Part shown: piece by piece, positions 1 to 9,299 of the stretch | Numbering within the stretch: the stretch's first letter is position 1 | Layout of the letters: every line of letters begins with the position of its first letter | Translations under genes and position numbers: made by a program | DNA from: Takakia lepidozioides | Lineage: Eukaryota > Streptophyta > Takakiopsida > Takakiales > Takakiaceae | Length of the DNA: 60,000 nucleotides | Direction: 5' to 3' | Assembly (NCBI GenBank): GCA_030704615.1 | Contig: CM060732.1 | Location: 62,851,053 to 62,911,052, forward strand | The notes under the pieces: model-generated | Seen by the model: only the letters and a program-made list of their open reading frames with translations | Database searches by the model: none | What the model was told of the DNA's origin: nothing

Positions 1-1036
1 TATTTTCATCCTATTTCAATCCGTAACTGTCACTTCGTCCACTCACAGTCCCCATCATCCATGCCCAAGCTAGACACCCTTCATCCGCGCATTTACTTCA
101 CAAACCCCACCATACAACCTACAAATTATTCCCTCACCACCAGCCATAAACCCCTAGTCAATTACCACCAAACTCACCCTATTTTCCCATATGCCTACCC
201 CCTCATATTTTACCATGGAAACGCACCATACCTACAGACCGCCACACCCAAGCTCCCCCCATCTCAAAGCATAGTCTCGCTGCCTCATCTAACTTGCCTG
301 CACATGTCGCTCAAATTCAGATATGCCCAATACATGGGCCACCAGCGCAAACACATCTTCTGGCCACATCTTTTTCTATCACCCTATTGCCCACTGTGCT
401 CCACAACCCGCCCTGCACGAGACACCTGGCCGCACCTCCTTAGCCAATGTACACACCCGATTACACATGGCCTTCATATCACTCGACACAACCAAGCAGT
501 CTGGCATCTCCACAAACTATTCGTCAATCGCGTCGAAGCCCGGTGGTTCACACTCATGAATGCTGGTACCTACCAAGGGCGACCACCTGACCATACTGTA
601 CCGCTGTGGCTACTACCATGCAAATGTACCTGATCACCCTGCTCATGCCCTGCTAGGCTCTGCCCGGACATACTCATTATCCAGGGACTACCCATTAATG
701 CCCCACCGCCCACGTCACCATCCCCACAATTCACCATCCACTTTATTGAATTTACCTTTTGCCACGATCGATACCCCAACGACTCAATCTTAGAAAAGCG
801 GCAAAAATATGTTCCACTCATCCTTGCAATTCGACGGCATAGATGGAAAACCGGCCCGCTCACCGTCATCACTGCTGGCACCCGTGGAGGCATACACAAC
901 ACCAGTATCAATGATATACACGATAACTTTAAGATCCTCATCCTCCCAATTCATCAATGCTTCAAATCAATCCACCTCACCGCACTCCGATCCCTCACAG
1001 CTACTATCACCAACAAACGCCAACTAGAATCTAGCT
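1..1036 (+). mobile_element. LINE 3' region (zinc-knuckle and C-terminal part), 5' end outside window
   Basis: A single open frame from about 61 to 633 contains a CPLC...H...C knuckle (about 380-450) followed by an RHNQAVWHLHKL segment. This is typical of the zf-RVT/C-terminal region of plant non-LTR reverse transcriptases. Frame-shifted sequence continues to about 1036 and includes IHFIEFTFCHDR and TAGTRGGIHN. Both stretches recur in the element at 14.2-16.1 kb, so the two are copies of one family. The protein is broken (the frame changes near 640) and the RT domain lies outside the window. The copy was probably inactive before the window began. Family assignment rests on the knuckle and on the within-window copy. 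Confidence 0.7.
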
Positions 1037-1122
1037 CTTCCAATGCACCCTGGGTCCCCCCCCAGGGGGTCCTTAGGACCTCTTTTCCCTGGCTACATGG
1101 TGTCCCACAGGACACCTTTCTT

Positions 1123-1211
1123 TATAGGGCCCACCCCCGAAAGGGGGCAGTAGCCGCAAGACGAAGTGGCTCTTAGTTACGCCGGCTTCGGCTGGAGTCT
1201 TCTCTCTCTCT
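1123..1211 (+). repeat. short SINE-like element, copy 1
   Basis: An 89-bp unit begins TATAGGGCCCACCC and ends GGAGTCTTCTCTCTCTC. It is about 90 percent identical to the 88-bp insertion at 17731-17818, and a weaker copy lies at 44669-44754. It has no coding capacity. The pyrimidine (TC)n tail takes the place of the usual poly(A). No target-site duplication is visible here; its right edge abuts a LINE 3' end. Confidence 0.7.
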
Positions 1212-1440
1212 AGGCAAAGCACACACAGAAGATTGATGCTTGTATGAAGGGATTTCTAGAGGATATCTGGAAAAATCCGATTAATAGTGTGCTCCAAGGT
1301 AAGTCATACTACCGACGTCAGCCCCTGACAAAGGTAGTTCTATCCCTTTGTGTTCCGCTCAAACTGAGGGCAGGGTCAATGGCCACAGGGCTACGGCAAA
1401 CGTTGTCTTATGAATGAAGGGCCTCTATTCCCTTTCTTCT
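1212..1440 (+). mobile_element. LINE 3' end (family B)
   Basis: The residual coding end reads KIDACMKGFLEDIW, matching QIDACVKGFREDIW at 23.9 kb. It is followed by a 3' untranslated segment with GGGTCAATGGCCACAGGGCT and CTACGGCAAACG that recurs at 13.1, 20.3, 24.0, 27.2 and 30.3 kb. The copy ends in a short A tract at 1441-1450. It is a 5'-truncated retrotransposon remnant. Confidence 0.65.
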
Positions 1441-1450
1441 TAAAAAAAAA

Positions 1451-2232
1451 ACTACAAGGTACAAGAGAGAAAAGAAAAATTAATCATGTGAAGGTCCATA
1501 AGGGGACATCAGATATGAGTGTGGTCTGACCACAACCTAGGGCAAGCCTTACCAAGGCAAAACCGATTCTTTGGGGGAACTAACAAGCCAAAAATTGTGC
1601 CTTAGACACCAAAAGCTTACACAAAGGACCTCCAGCAGAGTCAACGAAGGGGAGCAAAAAAAAACCAAAGCCAGGAGTCCCCACAGCCAGGAGGCCCAGC
1701 CTAGAACAAGGAACCTAAACGGTAATGGGCAATAGAACCTGAACGTAGAAGTGCATAACTATCCACTGACATATTTGTATTTTCAGAGGATCTTCGTTGG
1801 CCGAAGGTGCCCTGAATAAAAGTGAAATATTATCATTTGGAATTACTATGTAATCTGAGATTACATCTGAAATTGCATCTAACATTGGTTGCAGAGTTTC
1901 TGTGAAGACAAATTGCATAATAGACCTTACATTTTGTATTAATTTCAGCTTTTGGAGATTTGAAGACACCTTTGTTCACCGTATGCACTCTGAAAATCTA
2001 AATATTTCAACTTTTTGGAGAATTTAACAAAAGACCAACCCTTGGCAGGCTTATATGAAAAGATTTAGGCACCCGCATTTTCAATTGGTTTTTCCACTTT
2101 TGCTCGCATTTTACATATGTATATACATTTTTATTTTTATTTTTTAAACATATGTTTTGCGCAATGCATTTTTAAAAAAAACGTTATGTTGATACTTCTT
2201 ATTGATTCTACGAATTGAGAAGCAATCGGACA
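1451..2232. other. no gene recognised
   Basis: The stretch is AT-rich with only short, unremarkable frames. Nothing here resembles a conserved protein, RNA gene or splice pattern. Confidence 0.5.

Positions 2233-2262
<30 letters not shown>
2233..2262. repeat. (TG)n(TA)n microsatellite
   Basis: A compound dinucleotide tract: a TG run passes directly into a TA run. Confidence 0.9.
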
Positions 2263-2263
<1 letters not shown>

Positions 2264-2467
2264 GATGCTTTTATACTTGGACGGGAGACATTAATGCATA
2301 ACAATATAATTGGTAGTAATAAGGGGCAAGGTACAACTTGCAAATTTTTAAGAGAAGATTATTTTGAAGGGGCAAGATTACGTGTCAAAACCTTCGAGTT
2401 AATGGACAATAAGGTTTTATATCAAGCGGAGTTGTAGCGGTTTAATGCACATGTGTTCCTTTTGTTG

Positions 2468-2549
2468 TGCGCATACATATCGCAACATAACTACATCGTT
2501 GTCCAAACCACACAACACATATATATACAACAAACTAGTCTGTCACAAT
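2468..2549 (+). repeat. direct repeat, left copy
   Basis: About 80 bp centred on CTACATCGTTGTCCAAACCA recurs at 3258-3339 with roughly 85 percent identity, 790 bp away in the same orientation. The pair could be LTR remnants, but no TG...CA termini, primer-binding site or polypurine tract is convincing. Confidence 0.6.
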
Positions 2550-3257
2550 AAAAGGTACTTATACAAACCATAGGGTGCAAGCAGTTATTGACCATGGGTG
2601 TGTATGAGTCAGAAGCTTGTAGCCAGATTTCATGTCTAATATCCTCAGGGTGGGTTAACATATGGCCAAGTCTGTGTTTGATGCAGTCGATAGGTGGGTT
2701 GATTGTGGGGTTGAAGATGGCTTTGTGAGCTCTTTTGGGGTGGTCTAAAGTTGTTAAGCAATATATTATTATTTTTGTTTTAGCGGAACAATATTGAATT
2801 CTCATGTACACCTACTCAAAAGTACCAGCACATCTAAGGTGGTTATCCTGGTTTGCTAGACTACCTACTTCTCCCATATGCATTCTTCCAGCTTGAGTGC
2901 ATGCAGGCCTAGGTTTAATCTTAAAGAAGGTGATTATTTTGAGCTGGAAAATAAACTCTGAAAAATAATAACCTATAAGCTTTGCATAGAAGAAATTTTT
3001 ATCCATAACAAGAGTTGAGTCAAGTGTATTCTAAGCTATGGGGAATCCATACACGACGCCATAGCCAGACGCAAGATGCTCAACTTGATAAAGTTAATCC
3101 TTACTGCGACTGTAGTGAGGATAACCACGCTCAGGTGCCCTAAAAATATTTTGATCCCTAGATAGACATTTGGGTCAAGCCCAAGTGTCAATATATAAAA
3201 ACCATTTATTTCCTAGTTAGTTTCACATTGATATTAAAATTAACTTGATAGCTGTCA

Positions 3258-3339
3258 TGCGCATAGTATTGTTACACAACTACATCGTTGTCCAAACCAC
3301 ATAACACATATAAACACAACAAACTAATCTACCACAATT
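3258..3339 (+). repeat. direct repeat, right copy
   Basis: Partner of 2468-2549. The 700 bp between them has no recognisable coding sequence. Confidence 0.6.
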
Positions 3340-3581
3340 GTCCCCCTAGCTGGTCATTAGGTCTCTCTAACTCCAGATAACTACAAGATGTAATAATAAC
3401 CACAGCCTCGCTAAGTCCTCTACCATTGTCCCTATTGTACTCAAATTCGATAGATCAAGAGGTCAAATACAAGAATAGCCTTATCGTTAGTCGTTGTCTT
3501 GCAACCTGTGAACTTGAGCCAAGGATCTCGTGTATTGGACTCCTAGTAGTTTGGCCCTGTTAAATTTATCCACTCCACACA

Positions 3582-4590
3582 GTGTCATTTGCAAATACAT
3601 CTACTTGTGGATCATCTTCCAGCCAACCCATTCATTCATTTCCAACCAGTACAGTTGATTATGTAGAAAACATTATGTCAGTTGTAGAAGAGTCCGTCTG
3701 TTTTGACGATGTGTGGTACATAGAGCGGACTTTAGTTGGATCTACAGTGGGTTGTACAGCTATTAGGGCAATTTTTTTTGTCAAGTGCACTTCAAAAATA
3801 GCAAAAAATGCTACCGGCACTCCTGCTCCAATGTTCACAGGGTTGTTTCCACCATTCATAACGGAAGAGTTGAAGCTTCACAAATTCTGGTTTTGCCCAA
3901 ATGATTTCACACATCGTGTCACTGGGGACAGTTTATAATGAAGCCCCACCCACCTAACATTTGGTCAGTAAAGGCATGAATGTCCCTATCTTCACAAGAG
4001 ATTATTATGTTAGAGGACGATAGGTTTCTCGTTCCACTTTATCCAATATTACCTAAACTTGTCCCAAATGTCGTGTGCTCTTCAAGTTCATCCTGTTGGG
4101 GCCAATTTGTTCACCCTGTGAAAAAAAAATGGAAAAAAAGTGCGTCATGTTTCGTTAGGTCCAAATCATGGTGCATGGAGTCAGCAAAAAAATTTCAGAA
4201 GCGGATGAAAAGTATCATGGCTAATCCTCGCCTTGGCTATGGGCGTGTGTACACATTAGTCTTCTAGCTCTGTACTTCATGACACAACAGATGAGGTTAC
4301 GGTGGGGAATTTTCCAAATTACACGTGCCCAGATGTCATATGCATGCTTTTAGACAGTCTCATGAAGAGAGGGAAATATGTCACGTGCAAACATCTATAT
4401 TACATCTTTCTCACCAATTCATTCAATGGATCACTCTATGTTACAACACACTTGATATTATTCTCTAGCGGAACAGCTCACAAACAAAGTTTGTCTAAAT
4501 GGTACTATTCGGGAGCATCTCCATACAGCTTGTGGAAATTGTTTGTCATTGATGGTCAATACAACTTTGTTACATTAGTGTCATTTTAAT
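3582..4590 (+). pseudogene. SWIM-type zinc-finger gene remnant
   Basis: Three consecutive frames look like parts of one decayed gene. The first (3582-3938) has a well-composed stretch with FDDVWYIERTLVGSTVG and KFWFCPNDFTHRV that I do not recognise. A lysine-rich piece follows (about 4100-4210). The third (about 4275-4420) reads VTVGNFPNYTCPDV, then RGKYVTCKHLYYIF. That cysteine plus C-K-H-hydrophobic layout is the signature of a SWIM zinc finger, found in transposases of the MuDR class and in some host proteins. Frame changes and stops separate the pieces, so it is not a working gene. Whether the source was a transposase or a host gene is not decidable here. Confidence 0.5.
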
Positions 4591-4640
4591 TTGACTTTCA
4601 TCCAAACATTTGTAGATAACTTAAGACAGGCAGTGGGGAG

Positions 4641-6003
4641 ATGAGCAGGAACGAGTTCAAGGCGAGATTGACCTCGGTGTCCATCTTGAGACGACCTATC
4701 AGGGACTGTCCTTTTCAGCTGCGTAAGTATTGGAGCATGTTGGGGCTTGAAGCGGCGTTCACAAAGGTGGATGATGAGGGAAGAGAGTTCGTAGTGGCTA
4801 ATGCTCGTCACTCGAACAACGCTACAAAGAAAAAATACAACTTCTACGAGGAAAAACGCTTAACTATAGTGTGGGCCGTGACACACTTCAGGTGTTACCT
4901 ATACAACAACCTCTTTACCTTTGTCATGGATCATCAAGCACTCAAGTGGTTGATGGAGTCAGACAAGCTTACAGGAAAACTTACACAGTGGGCACTTATA
5001 CTCTAGGAGTATGAGTTTTAGGTGATACATCGACCGGGTGTAGTCAATTGGGATGCGGATAGGTTGAGTCGTGATCTATGCACGAGCTAGCAGGATGACA
5101 CTGGAGCTCGGTGGCATGCTGAGACGAACGAGGAGATGGTGCCGGCCGGATGGCACCAGGATGACATGCATTTGCATTTTTGTGTATCTTGGCAGCGGAA
5201 GACCATGTTGGACCGACAACAGGGATGATTGTAGACAAAGTGTCTGAGGACCCTGAGGCTACCGACGAGTTAGGTGACGCATAAATGTACATGAGGATTC
5301 AATTGTGTTGGACTATCTCCATACTAGAGACACGACAACCATAATGACTGCCAAGGAGAGGGATTGGATCCTGCAACGAGCCGAAGGTTCAAGTGGGAAG
5401 GGATACACCTCCTCCGAGTGTGGAAGGATGGTCGGATGAGGATTATGCCTCATCCAACATAACGAGCAGTACAGTTAGTACGACATGCCCATGAGGAGTT
5501 GGGGCATTTTGGGGTGCAACGCCCTCACACTTTACTGCAAGGGCTATATTGGTGGCGTGGTATAAACACAGAGGTACAACAATTTGTGGCTAGATGCATG
5601 GTATGTGACAGGGTGCGTGCCTCATTCAATACCATACAACAAAATTGCATCATCTTCTGAGCATTGGATTGGCCCGCCAGTGGAGTCTTGACTTTACAAG
5701 GCCATTACCACTAATCACAACAAGTACGTGTTGGTGATGGTGGAGCACTTGTGCAAGTGGATCGAGTTGGTTCCATTGCCTGACAAGGCTAGTGAGGGGG
5801 CTGTATATGCATTTTTGGATTGTGTACTTAGCCAATTTGATGCTCCACTTGAAGTACTCATGGACCAAGGTAGAGAGTTCTTAGGGGAGTTTCAGACGTT
5901 GTGTGACAAAACCTTGATAGACCACCGTACCACTTCTCGGAATCATCCCGAGGTCGATGGCTTGGAAGAGAGAGTTACACAATGCTTATCTTCATGTTCG
6001 TGA
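4641..6003 (+). mobile_element. broken Ty3/gypsy retrotransposon, RNase H and integrase part
   Basis: The frame at 4641-5006 matches the end of reverse transcriptase and RNase H of Ty3/gypsy elements: YNFYEEKRLTIVWAVTHFRC, then DHQALKWLMESDKLTGK. After a stop it continues as HRPGVVNWDADRLSRD. At 5485-5620 an HHCC integrase zinc finger is readable (HEELGHFGVQR...CMVCDRV). At 5728-6003 the integrase core reads LVMVEHLCKWIELVPLP, LMDQGREFLGEFQ and DHRTTSRNHPEVDGL. At least three frameshifts or stops break it. Gag, protease, most of RT and clear LTRs are absent, so this is an internal fragment of a dead element. Confidence 0.85.
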
Positions 6004-6162
6004 AGTTGGGGCCCGGGGATGTGAGTCTGTATTGCCTTGCAGCAAAGAAAGCCACGATTATCAACAATTGTGGTTTTGCCTACTGAAAAAAATGAGAGTT
6101 TCCATGGACCTACAATATTTCTCTCAGCCTACTTATAGTCTATCATGTCTATTATTTCTATA

Positions 6163-7115
6163 ACAGATATGTTCGGAATGTTTCCATCCTTGAAAAAGTC
6201 TTGAGTGCCACTTTTGATTTCTTGATATCTGGTTCATCATTGGTAATCAACATACAATGTTTATAGCGGATTTTGCGGGACTGGAGCATTGTACATTTTC
6301 CAGAGTGTGGATGGTACCTGCAAGGACTTCCCGCCCTCATGATTTTGACCTAAGAGAATCATAATGACAACGCTTCTGTTCTTGCACCACTCAGTGATTG
6401 GGAGATTTATGTGCGCAACACACAGACATTGGCCACGCGTGAGCCTGTCAAATACGACACTCCATAGAAGACCAAAAAAGACAAGTGAAATGAGACTGAC
6501 TAGCTTATGGCCTAGCAATCTACCCCTCCACGGTAGGGCAACAATCAGATTGATGCACAAAAAGAAAATGGATTACCTCGGCCTGTGGAGCGTTCGTACA
6601 ATGTCCGTCCCCACCCTATAAGAGTCATTTTGTCAAGCCAACAGAAGCTTGTCAACGAGAGCTTCATCGCCATGATGGAAACTCGACATGGCTCCTGCAC
6701 GTGCACTCTGTCACTGATGGGGGACACTCTAGGTTTTATATCTCACTACATACTCCATTAATTGACACTTATGTTCGTCTTCGCTGGGCGATTATATTGC
6801 TAGCATGCCTTTGTAAAATGTAACTTTATGTTCGTTGGTTTTCACACCTTTCTAAAGGACAATCCTGCACGGTGAATGGTGAGGAGAAAGAGTTCGCGCC
6901 AGAACTTGTCATTGTTGACATTTCAGATGGACAATCGGTTCCTAATTTTCCGATGCACCAACTTAGAATGCTCATGATATTGGTTCTGCGCCTACTTTCT
7001 TGCAAATGATAGAGCTTTGGTGCTAATCTAGTTATCTTCCTCTGAGTCCCTTCGAGGGCTTGCAACTTACATCAAGAATTGGAGTACTAGTCTCCACTAA
7101 ACATCATTTGGCCTT
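6163..7115 (+). pseudogene. methyltransferase-like gene family, copy A (decayed)
   Basis: This copy aligns in order with copy B at 16.3-18.1 kb. YVRNVSILEKVLS matches YIKNVLISGKNLS. RILRDWSIVHFPECGW matches TILRHYGRYHLKDCCW. LVNESFIAMMETR matches IVNDSFLAMMESR. ELVIVDISDGQSVPN matches DMVIVDIPDGLPVPD. RGLATYIKNW matches RELANYLKAS. Many stops and frame changes interrupt it, and the C-terminal half with the AdoMet-binding motif is missing. It directly follows the dead gypsy fragment. It supports the view that copy B belongs to a dispersed family; by itself it encodes nothing intact. Confidence 0.55.
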
Positions 7116-7149
7116 CCTAAGCTGTCTCACAACATGAAAGCTGTCAAGA

Positions 7150-7168
7150 AAAAAAAAAAAAAAAAAAA
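7150..7168 (+). repeat. A tract
   Basis: An uninterrupted run of about 19 A follows the end of methyltransferase-like copy A. It could be a simple tract or the tail of a retroposed sequence; no target-site duplication was found. Confidence 0.7.
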
Positions 7169-7190
7169 CCATTTTAAATCTCATGCCTTA

Positions 7191-7565
7191 GATTATGTAC
7201 ATAGCTGAATACATCATTATGTGTCTCAATGTTGATTTTCGCAGTGTTGTTCACTTTCACATTGGAGCTAAAGTGTGTTATTGATGTGCACCCCATCCAC
7301 ATATAGTCATGCACACAGACCTTTGATATATTCTAGAAAGATTCGTCCATTGCAAATAAAAAATCAAATTTGTGAGTTTGTTTATGTACATACTCGAATA
7401 CATCATTGTCTGTCTCAATGTTAAGTTTGACAATGTCATTCACTTCAGGTTAGAGATGAAGTGTATTGTTGAAGTGAACTCCCTCTACATACAGTTATGC
7501 ACATAGACCTCTTGGACATATTTTAAAACAATCATCTATTTCCACAATTATCCATTTCCCTGCGA
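7191..7565 (+). repeat. tandem duplication, period about 189 bp
   Basis: The unit beginning TTATGTACATA..GAATACATCATT occurs at 7192 and again at 7381 with about 75 percent identity over about 185 bp. Shared blocks include GTCTCAATGTT and ACATAGACCT. The unit has no open frame of note and looks like an old two-copy satellite or local duplication. Confidence 0.7.
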
Positions 7566-9299
7566 CAATGACAACAAATCCGCGGAAATAGGTGTAAATC
7601 TGCGGTAATGGGGCCAACACTTTGAGCTGCTGGAACATGAGCCTGCCCAAGCTCACGGGCTCACGGCTCACGTTCTAGCATCCCCCCCTTGCAATAGCAC
7701 TAAATCCCGACAAATTGTCGGTAGTATTTATGAACGCCATAAAAGCTCGCACTCGACTTACGTTTGTGGGGCGTAGAATTTGTGCAATGGCCTCTACCTC
7801 GATCTATTGTACCCCCAATTCACTAAGACATATCGTACGTGAGGGTGCATGTCCACCAATCAGTTATGCACATTGCTTTCAAAGCCCCAGCAAGATTTCA
7901 AAGCATTGGGGTACCTACTTTATAGTGATGTACAAAAGGGCAAGAGTCTTCAGACTTTTGTGCATGAAGTCACTCTAGCATATAAACCAATGTATGTTTA
8001 GTTCAAAATGCTGCGCTCCCTGCAAGGTTTCCTATCCCTGCTAGTTAAGGCTAAAAAATGCATGGAACCACTTGAGATTGGGGCAGCTGGCCCTTCTAAA
8101 CCTCTAATTTCACAACAGCCCTCTATTTGTGGGGGCTTTTCACCAAATAACGAAGGCCGCTGGTCCCATGTAGTGATGGGACCAGTGTGGGACGGGTACA
8201 CAGGATTATCAACCCAGATATGAAAGGGTTGATATATGCACTTGGCAATTTTATGATATCTGGGTAACCGGCGGGTATTAAAAAATGTGAGAACTAGATG
8301 GGTTGATACTTGATACCACTGTTGGAATGGTATAGCTAGTTGAAGCTAGGTATGGAATGCAGCTATGAATATGTGTATTGAAGGACATATCAGTCAGGTA
8401 TGAATGAACTAATATACACCTACTGGGGGAGTATGTCTTTAGGGTTCATCCACACATACCAGACCAGTCTGGGTAAGAGTAGGCAAGGTGCCGATATCAG
8501 TATTGCGACGAGTTCGTGCCAGATGGAGCTAGGTATGAGTATATGTTAGTGCCGCTTATCGTAATCTGTACTACCAAATTTCTCATCTCTCCCTCTCTCT
8601 CTCTCTGGTTCTCCACAGGCGTCGTAACTTTCTTTCCTAAATGAATGAAACGAAACAGAAATATACCGGAGGTTCCAGGTGCTGCGGACGATCCAGATGG
8701 AGATGATGGAGTAGGAAGAGCCTGCGAGCCATCCTCGCCTTCCTCTACAGCCCATAGTTGAACCGCGAACTCTGACCCAAACGTTTCTTCTGGTGTAGAT
8801 CAACCACCGTCTGACCAGGGCTCGTTTCCGAGATCGCATAGCGCTGCTTGCTCTATGTCAAGGTGGAAGTTGACAGTTCGACTACAAAGCATACTAAAGC
8901 AAAACGACATTTACACTTGACATTCAAGGTTGGCACATTCAAAATTGAACTATTTGAATCTTAACTTGTCATAAACACTGCAAATGTGGGCTTCTCCACA
9001 CATGCTATTCTCTTGTATAGTGTTTCCTCTTGAAAACTCTTTTCAAACTAAAGTGCGCAGTTCCATCCAAGAGGACCGCAACTATTTTGAATATTGGCTA
9101 GTCTACAGGGGGTGCCAACTTAGTATTTTCACTTCAAAGGTCCTTTCACAATCCATGAGCAAGGCATACCCCAGCCCCCAGCATAAATGGTGTTGCATTG
9201 CTACTAAATCTATACAATCTTTGCATCCGTAGGAGTAGTTATGATCTCTCTGCAATAGCACTTGCATCGACACACTTCCTTCATGCGTGTTGCCTGTTT
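7566..9299. other. no gene supported; degenerate GGTATT tract at 8160-8540
   Basis: Small open frames at 7715-7978 and 8008-8223 have no recognisable content. Around 8240-8540 the sequence is built from diverged copies of GGGTTGATA, CCGGCGGGTATT, GGTATGAAT and AGCTAGGTATG, similar in style to the tract at 47.8-48.6 kb. A proline/serine/aspartate-rich frame near 8640-8930 has an internal stop. The last about 70 bp before 9300 is the 3' flank of PPR gene 1. Confidence 0.4.

Noticed and set aside
1123-1211. SINE-like element as a tRNA gene or tRNA-derived head
   Set aside because: I could not fold a cloverleaf, and convincing A and B boxes are absent.
2137-2437. Overlapping short ORFs around the TG/TA microsatellite
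   Set aside because: The translations are largely YIYIYI-type products of the dinucleotide repeat.
2468-3339. The 80-bp direct repeats as LTRs of the gypsy element at 4.6-6.0 kb
   Set aside because: Both copies lie on the same (left) side of the integrase fragment. No TG...CA ends, primer-binding site or matching right-hand copy was found.
4581-4811. Minus-strand frame over the gypsy RNase H region
   Set aside because: Shadow of the plus-strand RNase H coding sequence.
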